A stretch of DNA of 64,000 bases from Blumeriella jaapii (Eukaryota > Ascomycota > Leotiomycetes > Helotiales > Drepanopezizaceae): NCBI GenBank assembly GCA_009599575.1, contig VWND01000003.1, positions 1,378,001-1,442,000 on the forward strand. The letters are read 5' to 3'. Both the position numbers and the translations under genes were made by a program. This document shows, piece after piece, positions 34,526 through 47,965 of this stretch. The number at the start of each line of letters is the position of its first letter. Positions within the stretch are counted from its first letter, which is position 1. The notes under the pieces were generated by a model. The model worked only from the letters and a program-made list of their open reading frames with translations, was not told the DNA's origin and did not search any database.

Positions 34526-37500
34526 ATCGAGCCATACGTAGTCGCCAACGTTAAAATCGATCGCGCGGCGAAACTTATTCGCACTCTTTTTTATTTTGTC
34601 GTATACTTATTAAAGGTGCGATTTGGCGAAGTTTCAAGCGTCGTAATGGCGGCGAGCGTACGCACGAGCTTCGTCTGCGTTTAGCTTGTATAAGAGGTTG
34701 AGGGAAAGGAAAGTATCGAACTTCCAGTTTCAATTGGTATAAGGAATATAACCGTGTACAACTTCAAAAAGTGAAAGGCCACCTAGACTTTCGTAAAAAA
34801 GGACCATTTAAGCGAAATCCATTATTAAAAGAAATTCGCTTTAATCGTTTTAATAAAAGTTTACGAAAGGTCGAAAGCGTTTTTGCAAATATTAGTTGTA
34901 AATTTCGATCTGACCATCGGTTTTAAAATGAGCGGCTATCGAGAACTTCAATTGCGTACCGAGTATTTTGTTTAATTCAAACCAGAAAATAAACCAATAC
35001 TAAAGGCCACGATCGCTAATAATACTTTTTGAAAGGCCAAAATACTTATATACGTAAAATATATACAATTTAGCAAAACCTCGAACGTCGATATTCTTAT
35101 AACAGGAGATCGAAATAGCTTGCTTAAAAAAGCGATTTATTACTACGAACACGTTATCGTAACCGTGTTTATCTTTGTTAAAACTGCAAAAATCTATTAT
35201 AACGTGCTCCTAAAAATGGTCAGAAACAGAAAAAAGCTGAAAAAAGCCGGAGCGCTTATCTTTTAAAACAGAACTTCTTCGATAAGCGTAGCAATTGCGA
35301 TAATATTGTTTTACGAAAGCTATTATATCTCGCCAATAATATTGGTCCGAAAGCAATTGCGTAGTTTTGCGAACGCTGGGATAAGCGGTAAAAATCTGGT
35401 CGTGCATTTCTCGTACAAAGGCCAAACGAAAATAATCGACGTCTGGTACTATCAGGCGGCCGTAATATAGCAGCAAATCGCGTTTAAATATATACGAAGT
35501 ATTATTAACGTCGTTCCTTCTCGTAGCGTCTCGTACAGCTTCCTTTCGGAAGGCTATCAGGCTGCTAGCTGTGCGATTAGCGTGGAAAAGCTGGTCAACG
35601 ACACGGAATGCGGATAAGAAATTAGCTATTTCAACGATAAAAACAGCTGTTTCGAAGGCCGTGGGCGGTCGAAATTCTTTAGTCAAAAGACGGTAATCGA
35701 TCTGATCGGTTCGAAAAAGTATTTGCAGACGCTGAATGCGTTTAAAAAAGTTTTGGCGATCGAGTTCGCTCGTACGACGTGTTAATGCGTCAGCCAGAAA
35801 GTTGTATTTACCTGGTTTGTACGTAATAAAAAAGTTATAATCGGCGAAAAGTTCGGCCCAGCGTGCTTATCGAACGTTCAAAGATTTAAAAGTCATAAAG
35901 TATTTCAAAGCTTTATGATTAATAATTATTTTAATCTAATAAACTAAGCCAGCTAATTCAGCACGAAAATTGCTTAAAAATCTTACGATTGCGAACATCT
36001 TTTTATCGTATACGACGTAGTTTAATTTTGCGAAAACCATAGTTTTGCTAAAATAAGCGACTGGAAGCCAGTCGTCGCTATAAAATTGCGAAAACACAAA
36101 AGCTATTACGCCGTCGGAAACGTTAATCTCTAATATACAAGAAAGGTTTTGCCTGTAATATTATAGAACTGGTGCAATAATAAAGGCTAGTATAAAAAGG
36201 TCGAAACTCTTTTGACACTTAGAAATAAAATTAAAAAAAACGTTAGCTTTGGTCAAATGAACCAAAGGCTTTGCAATTATACCGTAATCTCGAATAAAAC
36301 GTCGGTAAAAATTACAAAAACCAAAAAAGCTTTATACACTTTTTACAATAGTAAAAAACTTCCAATAAGCGACCACGAAAACCTTTTTTAAATCTACTTT
36401 TAAGCTTTTAATCGAAATAATAAAGCCTAAATAACGGATCCGAATAACGTTAAATTCAGATTTCCGAATATCGGCCTGTAATCTAGCGTCAGCGAGCCTT
36501 TAAAACACTTTGCGAACGTATATAGCGTATTTTAAAAGGTCGGACGAATAAATAAAAATATCATTTAGATATGCAATACAAAAATCGTTTAAATAGTCGA
36601 AAAAAACGTCGTTTATATAACGTTAATAAATTGCGGGTTTATTAATAAAGCCAAAAGATAGCACTTTACACTTATAAGCGCCGTAACGCGTACGAAACGT
36701 CGTTAGTTTTTTACTAGCGGAATCCATTCGAATTTTATAAAAAGCTTAACGAATATCGAGCTTCGTAAAAATTCGCGCTTCCGAAAAACGAACAAAAGTT
36801 TTATCGATAAAAAAAAAGGGATAGCGATCCTTACGAGTAATATTATTAAAAGCTCGATAATCGATACAAAAACGCAATAAACCGTCGGGTTTTTTAGCGA
36901 AAAGCACTGAAACAGCGAAAAAAACGATAAAAGATTCGATAAAACCTTTATTAAAATTGTTTTGCAAATAGATTTTAACAATCTCGAGCTTTGGAATCGA
37001 CATTTTGTACAAAAAAGTATATTTCAGCTTTTTTTTATTTATAATAAGCTCGATCTTATAATCGTAAAGCCGGTAAAAAGCTAGCTCGTTACTGGCGGCC
37101 TTAGAAAACACGTGTTCGAAGTTTTTATACTTCGGAGGAAAAAATTCGAAAAAAGATTTATTCGAAATTAGCTTTGCTAAGCTGGTTGAAAAAATCGAAA
37201 TCGATATTTCATTGGTTCTGAAACGTTCGAAAAAACTGTGAAATTGGGTCTTAAGAAAAGTGTTATACGTAAAATCGTTTAATATTCTGTCGATTTCGTA
37301 CAAAAAAGTTGAAAATATTTCAATTGCTTTTTTTCTGAAAATCAGCTTAAAAGCGTATGCAATAATCTGGCAAATAGAAATTGGGTAAGCAGTAAATTAA
37401 AGGATTCGTTTTCGAACTGATCGTTTGAAAAATTCAAAAAATGGCTTATTTAAACTATCGATTATATTAAGCTAAAAGACTATCGCGGCGAAAGCTTTTT

Positions 37501-38260
37501 TTCGGTCTTTGGTATAACTGTTTTTCGTAAAACGAAAAAGCTGTTTTAACGAAAAAAAAAAAAAAAAAAAAAAAAATAATAAAAAAAAAATCGGCAGCCT
37601 GGGAAAATAATATAATTTCTTATATTATCCTATTGGCGTCGCTATCGAAATTAACACCGCGAATAAAATTCGACCTTTTCGCGCTCCGCACAGCGTCGTA
37701 AATCTGCCACAATTGGTCAAAGTTCTTGTCACGTTTCACAGCGTCGTTTTAATAGCGAGATTAAATCTTTCGGAAATGCAAATAAAAAACTTTAATACAA
37801 CGAACGTAAAAGGCTGTAGGAAAGTAAAACTTCGGCCAATAAAGCTTGCGTTTATTACAGTTTAATAAAACTTGGTGTTCGGCCAGCCAAGCTCTTCCTA
37901 AAATCACACTATAATTTCCGAGGTTAATAATTAAAAAAAAAATAAACGATTATATTCGATTGTCAATAATAAAATTAAAAAGCGTAAAATATATAATTAA
38001 ATAGCCACGAGCTCTATTATACCCTTTTACAAAAAAAAAAGCCGAAAGAAATTAAATCAAAAGTTTTAAAAAAAAAAAAAAAACTTAATCAGCGCCGAAT
38101 CGATCAACGCATAACCGTTCGCTTTAAAATCGGCGAGCGCTTTCATTTTGTACGAAAAGCCATTTTTAATAAATATAACGGGAATTATCAGTAAATCGCT
38201 ACCAAAAAGCTTTCGAACGTCAAGATAACGCATATCGCGCAATACGCCCAAAAAAAAAGC
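34526..38260 (-). pseudogene. A3 pol remnant (protease to integrase core)
   Basis: Read right to left. The protease is at 38066-38251 (ALADFKANGYALID). RT is at 36703-37303 (KPDGLLRFCIDYRAFNNITR), with YLND at about 36555. RNase H is at about 35.75-36.3 kb. The integrase zinc-binding region at 35210-35686 reads REMHDQ, YWRDIIAFVKQYYRNCYAYRR, with one zinc ligand Cys changed to Tyr. The integrase core is at about 34.55-35.2 kb. Several TAA/TAG stops separate these frames. Confidence 0.8.
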
Positions 38261-39872
38261 TTTGCTTAGGCCTGGGCGTTTCCCCGACTAGCGGAAAAGC
38301 TTTCGACTTCCTCGTATGCGTTTTGGAAGTCGTTTGGAAAAAAGTTTTCGTTTTCACTATTATTATCAAAGGGCGAATCCTCGGCCGGTTCGACCTCGTT
38401 TACATCTACCAGCCTGAAAAAGCTTTTAAATGGAACCGAAGGTCGGCCCGTAAAAAGTTATGCAAATTGGCCTCGAACTTTTTGGTATAAAATAAAAAAC
38501 GAGCGTTATCGTTGGTCCGATCGAAAGGAAAAAACGCCAAAAGGGGCGTTCTGGCGTAGAAAAAAAAGAAAAACAAAGGGCTAAAAAAAAGCTTGTAAAA
38601 CACTTGAACGACTTTCGTACGTACGATTTGACTCGTAATACGCTTTGGTTAAAAACTTACCATTTTAATAAATAATAAACTTAGTTAAAAAGCGATTCGC
38701 GTATAAAATTCGTTCAGCCAACTGATTTTGTTTTTCTTAACGAACGGCGGTGAGCCAATCCTTAAAAATCGTTGTACGCGCCTATTCCAAATGCAGCTTT
38801 TTTCGTAAACGCTTTGGTATTTTATCGCGGAGGGCGTTTCGAAGCTGTTTATCAATCCGTATTTAAGCGTTCGCTGCAAAAATAGAAAATCGCAGATAAA
38901 AGCGCTAAAAGTCGTCGTACGTACTTATTGCAAATATCTTAAACTCGTTTTCGGCCTTCTGAACGTCGGAAGGATCGGCCAGGAAATCGGCGATCTTTTT
39001 AATTAATTCTTCGAAAAAAGTAGAATCGGAGCGGTCCAAAATACGAAAGGTCAAAAACTCCCTTGCCACGCTTTCGGTCTGATCGAATATATAATTCTTG
39101 CGAAATCGATCGCCAGCGAAATAATCGTAGTAAAATTCGAAGTTATCGAAAACTTTAATCTCTTAATAACGTGCTTTGTAATCTTTACTATTATTTAGCT
39201 TAAACTCAAGGTTCGAAACGCGCTTATGCGAGCTAATCGAAAATCAGCAGATAAATAGGAATTATAACGTTCAAAAAGCGCGCTAGGATCTTGGCCGTTA
39301 TAAGAAAATCTAAAAAAAGTTCGCGAAAAGCGTGAAGATTAATTTGCAGCGTTTGTTGGTTGAAATAAAACGTTGCGAAAAAAAGCAGCAGATTCGCGAC
39401 TGGCAGAAGCACGTTCGATAGATTTTACCAAACGCTCTGATTAAAAGGTTTGTCGCAATCGTATAATTTCCAGAAGTTGTCGTTTACGCTTTTGCGTTTT
39501 CTTTAATTGATTTTGCAAAAGTCTTAACTAAATGCTTTCAGCGCTAGGCTGCAAAAAAAAAGTGGCAAGCGAAGTGGTTGGCGCTCTGCCTTTTCTTTTG
39601 TTCTTTTTTCCTCGGGAAGAGGACTGTTTTTCAAAAAAAAAAACTTTTGAAAAAGGCTGATTTTTCGCTAATTAAAAAAAGGGAGGTTATGGTATAATAG
39701 CAGAAGCTGAAAAGCTTTACTAAAAGAAAAATCGTTAAACAAATGCCATCTTTCGCGAAATGCGGAAATAAACCTTTTTACGACCGGTCGATCACCTTGG
39801 TATAACCCGTAAAAAATTCGAAAAAAAAAATAGTTTACGCCGTCGCTAGCATAAAAAAAAAATTGTTAATAA
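38261..39872 (-). pseudogene. A3 gag and leader remnant
   Basis: Decayed gag between the 5' LTR and protease, including the fragment at 38406-38603 (TPLLAFFPFDRTNDNARFLF). No recognisable nucleocapsid zinc knuckle. The leader has TTATTAACAA next to the LTR and a CGACGGCG motif about 25 nt further in. Confidence 0.6.
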
Positions 39873-40137
39873 TATAACGATTTAATCAGTCGAAGGGCTG
39901 GAAAATCAATCAACTGGTCGCCGTATTCATATGGTATAAAACGAGCTTTTGATTCTGTAACAAAGATATTCACTTAGAATCAATAACTGCAAAAGACAGA
40001 GGTTGCTAAGGGAAGAAAGCCTTATATACATGATAGTTTCCACAGTTAATAGGAAACCCACCAGAAGACCAGGGAGCTTGCAACTATACGTAGTTGCTGG
40101 GGTGACACACGAGGTGGCAAAAGAATGAATCGTCACA
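39873..40137 (-). repeat. A3 5' LTR
   Basis: 265 bp, the partner of the 3' LTR. It ends ATCGTCACA, an unmutated terminus, and is followed by the CTTCG duplication. Confidence 0.93.
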
Positions 40138-40142
40138 CTTCG

Positions 40143-41635
40143 TATATATTCGAACGCGATTTACTATTATATTACGGTCGTTTAATAATATTAAACGTCG
40201 ATTATTTTCGTTTGGCTTTTATACGAAAAATGCACGATTAGATTTCTACCGTTTATTTTAGCGTTCGCAAAACTACGCAATTGCTTTCGGATTAATATTA
40301 TTAGCGAAGTATGACAGCTTTTGTAAAATAATACTGTCGTAATTGCTACGCTTGTCGAAAGAGTTTGTTTTAAAAAATAAGCGTTCCGATCTTTTTCAGC
40401 CTTTTTTTGTTTTTAACTATTTTTAAAAGCACGTTACAATGGATTTTTGCAGTTTTAATAAAAACAAATACGGTTACGATAACGTGTTCGTAGTAATAAA
40501 TCGTTTTTTCAAACAGGCTATTTCGATCTTTTATTATAAAAATATCGACGTTCGAAGCTTTGCTAAATTATATATATTTTACGTATATAAGTATTTTGGT
40601 TTTTTAAAAAGTATTATTAGCGATCGTGGCCTTTAATATTGGTTTACTTTTTGGTCTGAATTAAATAAAATATTCGGTACGCAACTGAAGCTTTCGACAG
40701 CCGCTTATTTTAAAACCGATGGTTAAACCGAAATTTATAATTAATATCTGTAAAAACGCTTTCGATTTTTCGTAAACTTTTATTAAAACGATTAAAGCGA
40801 ATTTTTTTTAATAATGGATTTCGCTTAAATGGTTTTTTTTTATAAGAGTTTAAATGGTTTTTTATTTTTTAAAATTGTATACGGTTATATTTTTTATATT
40901 AATTGGAATTAAAAGCTCGATATTTTTTTTTTTTTTAATTTTTTATATAAATTAAACGCAAACGAAGCTCGTGCGTACGCTCGCCGTTATTACGACGTTT
41001 GAAACCTCGCTAAATCGCATTTTTAATAAGCCTACGATAAAATAAAAAAAAGTGCGAATAAGTTTCGCCGCGCGATCGATTTTAACGTTAACGACTACGT
41101 TTAGTTCGATATGCGTTTATTTTCGATTTTTCGGCTTTTTCGTAAGTTCGATAATTTTACAAACGGCCTTTTTAAAATTATAACCAAAATTTTCGATAAC
41201 GTTTTTAAGTTAAATCTTTTTAGTATTATAAACGTATATTTAGTTTTTCACGCTAATCGACTGCGTAAAATAATTAACGACGCGCTTTTAAATCAGATTA
41301 ATTCAGCTTTTGAATTTATTAATATAATTAATAAGCTTAAATATAAAATCGAAAAATTAATCGCCTGTCGAATATAACGGAAGACCTTTTAATATAAAAC
41401 TTTTTAAATAAGTTTAAATAAAGATTTTACGTGGTATTTCGCGTTTGATTTTATATACGCTTTTTTGAAAGTGCGCGATTTTCATTTGGCGTATAAAAAG
41501 CTTTCCGGTTTTTTTGCAAAACTTGTAAATTGGCTAAAAGCGTATTCCGAAGGTTTAGATTCGTACGATTATTTGGATAATAACGTACTAATAAATAAAA
41601 GCTCGAAGGCGCGCTTTTTTCGGACGGGGAAGTAA
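40143..41635 (+). pseudogene. A1 integrase and chromodomain remnant
   Basis: Last part of A1 pol. Core fragment at 40439-40636 (NKYGYDNVFVVINRFFKQA, FLKSIISDRGL, with the second catalytic Asp region ISDRG visible). C-terminal fragment at 41111-41377 (VYLVFHANRLRKI, then a mutated chromodomain). The final codons read RFFRTGK-stop with TAA at 41633-41635, directly before the LTR. Confidence 0.78.
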
Positions 41636-41932
41636 TATGACGATTTATTTTATTGCCACTTTTCGTATTATTCCAGCAATTACGTATAGCTGCAAGCTTT
41701 TTAGCAACTACGTATAAATGCAAGCTTTTTGGTTTTCTGATAAGTTTTTCTATTAATTATAAAGATTATTCATATATATAAGGCTTTTTTCTTTTAGTAA
41801 CTTTTGCTTTTTGCAGTTATTAATTTTAAATGAATATTTTTGTTACAGAATTAAAGGCTCGTTTTTTATACTATATGAACACGGCGACCAGTTGATTGAT
41901 TTCCCAGCCCTTCGACTGATTAGATCGTCACA
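41636..41932 (+). repeat. A1 3' LTR
   Basis: 297 bp, starting TATGACGATT and ending ATCGTCACA, followed by AGTAA. Same tandem AGCAACTACGTATA duplication as the 5' LTR. Confidence 0.93.
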
Positions 41933-41937
41933 AGTAA

Positions 41938-42081
41938 GTCAGTAAGTCAGTAAGTCAGTAAGTCAGTAAGTCAGTAAGTCAGTAAGTCAGTAAATCAGTA
42001 AATCAGTAAGTTAGTAAATCAGTAAATTAGTAAGCTAGTAAATTAGTAAGTTAGTAAATTAATAAGCCAGTAAGTCAGTAA
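41938..42081. repeat. 8-bp satellite array, middle block
   Basis: 144 bp of the GTAAGTCA-type octamer left between A1 and A4. It is the same array as at 21851 and 62399, split by the two outer retrotransposons. Confidence 0.95.
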
Positions 42082-42378
42082 TGTGACGATTCATTCTGTT
42101 GCCACCTCTCGTGTCACCCCAGCAACTACGTATAGCTGCAAGCTTCCTAGCAACTACGTATAAATGCAAGCTTTTTGGTCTTTTGGTAGATCTTTTTATT
42201 AATTATGGAAATTATTTATATATATAAGGCTTTTTTTTTTTAGCAACTTTTGCTTTTTGCAATTATTGATTTTAAATAAATATTTTTGTTACAAAATTAA
42301 AAGTTCGTTTTTTATATTATATAAATACGGCGATTAGTTAACTGATCTTCTAGCCTTTCGATTAATTAAATCGTTATA
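42082..42378 (+). repeat. A4 5' LTR
   Basis: 297 bp, starts TGTGACGATTCATTCTG and ends ATCGTTATA. It contains the tandem duplicated AGCAACTACGTATA motif. Confidence 0.93.
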
Positions 42379-44000
42379 TTATTAATAACTTTTTTTTTAC
42401 GCTAGCGACGGCGTAAATTATTTTTCTTTTCGAATTTCTTACGAATTATATTAAAATGATCGACCGGTCGTGAAAAGGTTTATTTTCGCATTTCGCGAAA
42501 AATGGCTTTTGTTTAACGATCTTTTTCTTAGCAGAGCTTTTCAGCTTTTGCTATTATATTTTAACCTTTTTTTTAATCAGCGAAAAAACAGTTTTTTTCA
42601 GAAGCTTTTTTTTTTGAAAAACAGTTTTCTTTTGAAAAAAAAAAAAAATAAAAAAAAAGGCAGAACGCTAATTATTTCGCTTGCTATTTTTTTTTGCAGT
42701 TTAGCTCTAAAAGCGTTTAGTTAAGATTTTTGCAAAATCAATTGAAAAAAGCATAAAAGCGTAAACGATAATTTTTAGAAATTATACGACTGCGATAAAC
42801 TTTTTAATTAAAGCGTTTGATAGAATTTATCGAACGTGCTTTTGCTAATCGCGAATTTGCTGTTTTTTTTTTTTTTCGCAACGTTTTATTTTAATTAATA
42901 AACGCTGCAGATTAATTTTTACGCTTTTCGCGAATTTTTTTTAAATCTTTTTATAACGGCTAAGATTTTAGCGCGCTTTTTAAACGCTATAGTTTTTATT
43001 TATCTGCTGATTTTCGATTAGCTTATATAAAGCGCGTTTCGAATTTTGAATTTAAGCTAAATAATAATAAAAATTATAAAGCACGCTATTGAAAAACTAA
43101 AGTTTTCGATAATTTCGAATTTTATTACGATTATTTCGCTAGCGATCGATTTCGTAAAAATTATATATTCGATTAAACCGAAGGCGTGGTAAAAGAGTTT
43201 TTTACTCCGCGTATTTTGGACCGTTTCGATTTTATATTTTTCGAAAAATTAATAAAAAAGATCGCCGATTTTCTGGCTGATTTTTCAAACGTTTAAAAAG
43301 CCGAAAACGAATTTAAAATGCTTGTAATAAATACGCACGACGACTTTTGGCGCTTTTACCTGCGATTTTTTATTTTCGCAGCAAACGTTTAAATACGAAT
43401 TAATAAACAGCTTCGAAACGCTCTTCGCGATAAAATACTAAAGCGTTTACAAAAAAAGCTGTATTTGAAATAAGCGCGTATAACGATTTTTAAAAATTGG
43501 CTTACCGCCGTTCGATAAAAAAAATAAAATCAATTGACTAAACGAATTTTATACGCGAATCGCTTTTTAACTAAGTTTATTATTTATTAAGATAGCAGAT
43601 TTTTAATCAAAGCGTATTACGAGTTAAATCGTACGTATAAAAGTCGTTCAAATGCTTTATAAGCTTTTTTTCAGTTTTTTGCTGTTTTTTTTTTTTTTCC
43701 ACGCCAAAACGTTTTTTTTAGCGTTTTTTTTTTTCGATCGGATTAACGATAACGTTCGTTTTTTATTTTATATTAAAAAGTTTAAAAAAACTAATTTGCG
43801 CGATTTTTTACGGGCCGATTTTCGGTTTTATTTAAAAGCTTTTTCAAGTTAGTAAATATAAACGAGGTCGAACCGGCCGAAAATTCGCTTTTTAATAATA
43901 GTAGTAAAAACGAAAATTTTTTTTTAAACGATTTTTTAAAACGCATACGAAAAAATTAAAAACTTTTCCGTTAGTCGAAAAAACGCTCAGGCCTAAGCAA
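42379..44000 (+). pseudogene. A4 gag and leader remnant
   Basis: Decayed gag collinear with A1. Fragments are at 42470-42724 and 43652-43852. The uninterrupted junction near 43791 (AAACTAATTTGCGCG) is the empty-site control for the A2 insertion in A1. Confidence 0.65.
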
Positions 44001-47000
44001 AGCTTTTTTTTTAGACGTATTGCGCGATATGCGTTATTTTAACGTTCGAAAGCTTTTTAATAGCGATTTATTAATAATTCCCGTTATATTTATTAAGAAT
44101 AGCTTTTCGTATAAAATAAAAGCGCTCGCCGATTTTAAAACGAACGGTTATGCGTTGATCGATTCGGCGCTGATTAAGTTTTTTTTTTTTTTTTTTAAAA
44201 CTTTTAATTTAATTTTTCCCGGCTTTTTTTTTTGTAAAAAGGTATAATAAAGCTCGTGGCCATTTAATTATATATTTTACGCTTTTTAATTTTATTATTA
44301 ATAATCGAATATAATCGTTTATTTTTTTTTTGATTATTAATTTCGGAAATTATAGTATGATTTTAAAAAAAGCTTGGTTGGCCGAATATTAAGTTTTATT
44401 AGATTGTAATAAACGCAAGCTTTATTAGCCGAAGTTTTATTTTTTTACAGTTTTTTACGCTCGTTGTATTAAAGTTTTTTATTTGCATTTTCGAAAGATT
44501 TAATTTCGTTATTAAAACGACGCTGTAAAACGTGATAAAAATTTTAATTAATTGTGGCAGATTTACGACGCTATGCGAAGCGCGAAAAAATCGAATTTTA
44601 TTCGCGATGCTAATTTCGATAGCGACGCTAATAGGATAATATAAGAAATTATATTATTATTTTTTTAGGCTGACGATTTTTTTTTTTTTATTATTTTTTT
44701 TTTTTTTTATTTTTTTTTTTTTCGTTAAAACAGCTTTTTCGTTTTACGAAAAACAATTATATTAAAAACCGAAAAAAAGCTTTCGCCGCGATGGCCTTTT
44801 AGCTTAATATAATCGATAATTTAGACAAGTTATTTTCTGAACCTTTTAAACGACCAGTTCGAAAACGAATTTTTTAATTTATTGCTTATTTAATTTTTAT
44901 TTGTCAGATTATTGCATACGCTTTTAAGCTGATTTTCAGAAAAAAAGCAGTTGAAATGTTTTTAATTTTTCTATACGAAATCGACAGAATATTAAACGAT
45001 TTTACGTATAACATTTTTTTTAAGATTTAATTTTATAGTTTTTTCGAACGTTTCAAAATTAATAAAATATCGATTTCGACTTTTTTAATTAGCTTAACAA
45101 AGCTAATTTCGAATAAACTTTTTTTCGAATTTTTTTTTTCGAAGTACAAAGATTTCGAACACGTGTTTTTTAAAGCCGTTAGTAACGAGCTAGCCTTTTA
45201 TCGGCCTTACGACTATAAGATCGAGCTTATTATAAATAAGAAAAAGCTGAAATACATTTTTTTGTATAAAATATCGATTTTAAAATTCGAGATTGTTAAG
45301 ATTTATTTGCAAAATAATTTTAATAAAAGTTTTATCGAATTTTTTACCGCTTTTTTCGCTGTTTTAATGCTTTTCGCCAAAAAACCCGACGGTTTATTAC
45401 GTTTTTGTATCGATTATCGAGCTTTTAATAATGTTATTCGTAAAAATCGCTATTTTTTTTTTTTTATCGATAAGATTTTTGTTCGTTTTTCGAAAGTACG
45501 AATTTTTACGAAATTCGATATTCGTTAAGCTTTTTATAGAATTCGAATGGATTCCGTTAGTAAAAAACTAACGACGTTTCGTACGCGTTACGGCGCTTAT
45601 AAATGCAAAATGCTATTTTTGGCCTTATTAATAAATTCGCAATTTACTAACGTTATATAAACGACGTTTTTTTCGATTATTTAAACGATTTTTGTATTAT
45701 ATACTTGGATAATATTTTTATTTATTCGTTCGATTTTTTGAAATACGTTATATACGTTCGTAAAATGTTTTAAAAGCTCGCTGACGCTAAATTACAGGCC
45801 GATATTCGGAAGTCTAAATTCAACGTTATTCGGACCCGTTATTTAAATTTTATTATTTCGATTAAAAACCTAAAAGTAAATTCAGAAAAAGTTTCCGTGG
45901 TCGCTTATTAAAAGCTTTTTATTATTGTAAAAAGTGTATAAAGCTTTTTTGGTTTTTATAACTTTTACCGACGTTTTATTCGAAACTACGGTATAATTGC
46001 AAAGCTTTTGATTTATTTAATTAAGGCTAACGTTTTTTTTAATTTTATTTTTAAATATTAAAAAAGTTTCGACCTTTTTATATTAGCTTTTATTATTGCA
46101 TCAGTTCTACGATATTACAGGCAAGATCTTTTTTGTATATTAAAAACTAACGCTTTCGACGGCGTAATAGCTTTTATGCTTTCGCAATTTTATAGCGACG
46201 ATTGGCTTTCAGTCGCTTATTTTAGCAAAACCATAGCTTTCGCAAAATTAAATTACGTCGTATACGATAAAAAAATACTTATAATCGTAAGATTTTTAAG
46301 CAATTTTCGTATTAAATTAGTTAATTCAGTTTATTAGATTAAAATAATCACCGATTATAAAGTTTTAAAATATTTTATAATTTTTAAACTTTAAACGTTC
46401 GATAAGCACGCTAAGCCGAACTTTTCGCTGATTACAACTTTTTTATTACGTACAAATCAGATAAATACAATTTTTTGGCTAACGTATTAATACGTCGTAC
46501 GAGCGAATTCGACCGTTAAAACTTTTTTAAACGCATTTAGCGTTTGCAAATTCTTTTTCGAGCCGATCAGATCGATTATCGCTTTTTGACTGAAAAACTT
46601 CGATTTTTTACGGCTTCCGAAATAGCTATTTTTATCGTTAAAATAACTGATTTTTTTTTCGTATTTCGTGTCGTTGATTAGCTTTTCCACGCTAATCGCA
46701 CAGCTAGCAGCTTAATAGCTTTTCGAAAGAAAGCTATACGAAACGCTGCGAAAAAAAACGACGATAATAATATTCCGTATATATTCGAACGCGATTTGCT
46801 GTTATATTACGGTCGCTTAATAATATTAGACGTCGATTATTTTCGTTTGGCTTTTGTACGAAAAATATACGATTAGATTTCTATCGTTTATTTTAGCGCT
46901 CGCAAAATTACGTAATTGCTTTCGAATTAATATTATTAGCGAAGTATAACAGCTTTTGTAAAACAATATTATCGCAATTGCTACGCTTATCGAAAAAGTT

Positions 47001-47318
47001 TTGTTTTAAAAAATAAGCGCCCCGGCTTTTTTCAGCTTTTTTTTGTTTTTGACCATTTTTAAGAACACGTTATAATAAACTTTTACAGTTTTAATAAAAA
47101 CAAATACGATTACGATAACGTATTTGTAATAATAAATCGCTTTTTTAAATAAGCTATTTCGATTTTTGCTATAAAAATATCGACGCTCGAAGCTTCGCTA
47201 AATTGTATATATTCCACGTGTATAAGTATTTTAGTTTTTTAAAAAGTATTATTAGCGATCGTGGCTTTTAGTATTAATTTATTTTTTGATTTAAATTAAA
47301 TAAAATATTCGGTACGCA
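44001..47318 (+). pseudogene. A4 protease, RT, RNase H and integrase start remnant
   Basis: Protease fragment 44020-44247 (ALADFKTNGYALID). RT at 45163-45528 and beyond (KKPDGLLRFCIDYRAFNN), with YLDN at about 45708. RNase H at about 46.1-46.5 kb, then the integrase zinc-binding and early core region to the B1 insertion. Many RIP-type stops. Confidence 0.75.
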
Positions 47319-47731
47319 TGTAAGGATTGAAAGGCAGAGAAACACTAGTTCAGACAATAAAGCTCAGATAAGGTTGGGTTGATAGTCAGACTGATCTCTA
47401 CCTTCTACATCTCTAGTAAAAGGCGTGTATAAGTATAAAAGGAGGGGTAGAGCCCTCGAAAAGAGTATTTCCCAGGAAACCAGGCGAGCCTTATTTAGTA
47501 TGCTTTTCCAGCCCCCATCCCGACCTTTTTTTATCCTTTTTAATATAACTTTAATAACTGGTTTCTTAGCAATTACTCCTATAAAGTGTTTTATTTAAAT
47601 ATTATTTCCAGCTTTTATAATACTATCCGGCTTTTACGGCCTATCCGCAGAAAGTATTATTCGAGGATTGGTAGAAAACAAAGGATTTTAGCGGATCATC
47701 TGACTTATATACGTGATATTAGTTTCTGATA
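47319..47731 (-). repeat. B1 3' LTR
   Basis: 413 bp. Its left roughly 200 bp are almost free of RIP-type changes, whereas its right half is strongly mutated. A TATAAAA motif at 47434-47440 reads on the plus strand. Confidence 0.92.
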
Positions 47732-47965
47732 TTACCCCTTTTTCTAGGCCTTTGGTCCCCAAAGGCGATTGATTTTTTTATACGTATGCTTCCGTATATA
47801 GCGTGCGTTACGCCTTCGAAATAACGTGCGGTTTCTTCCGCTTTCGGTCGTAAATTATAGCTGTTTCGTCCGCTTTTGATCGTAAATTATAGCTGTTTTG
47901 CTGTTTTGTTTTTTTTGTTTTCGGTAGCGCTCGCATTTTCGTTTAAAAAAGCTTTTTTTCTTAAA

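Larger units (their letters stand above)
33736..40137 (-). mobile_element. A3: Ty3/gypsy chromovirus nested in A1, least decayed family A copy
   Basis: 6402 bp, minus strand. LTRs are 33736-34000 (3') and 39873-40137 (5'), flanked by CTTCG duplications inside the A1 integrase region. It is the same length as A2 and has the same short LTR form. It retains the cleanest integrase frames of the family. The RT box reads YLND near 36555, so it is inactive. Confidence 0.93.
22633..41932 (+). mobile_element. A1: Ty3/gypsy chromovirus, outer copy split by A2 and A3
   Basis: This is a complete but RIP-mutated LTR retrotransposon. LTRs are 22633-22929 and 41636-41932 (297 bp each), flanked by AGTAA duplications at 22628-22632 and 41933-41937. 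Two minus-strand elements are inserted: A2 at 24356-30757 (duplication CTAAT at 24351-24355 and 30758-30762) and A3 at 33736-40137 (duplication CTTCG at 33731-33735 and 40138-40142). Removing both inserts and one duplication each leaves 6486 bp. Order is gag, protease, reverse transcriptase, RNase H, integrase with chromodomain. No frame is intact. The RT box reads YLNN at about 32665. Confidence 0.93.
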
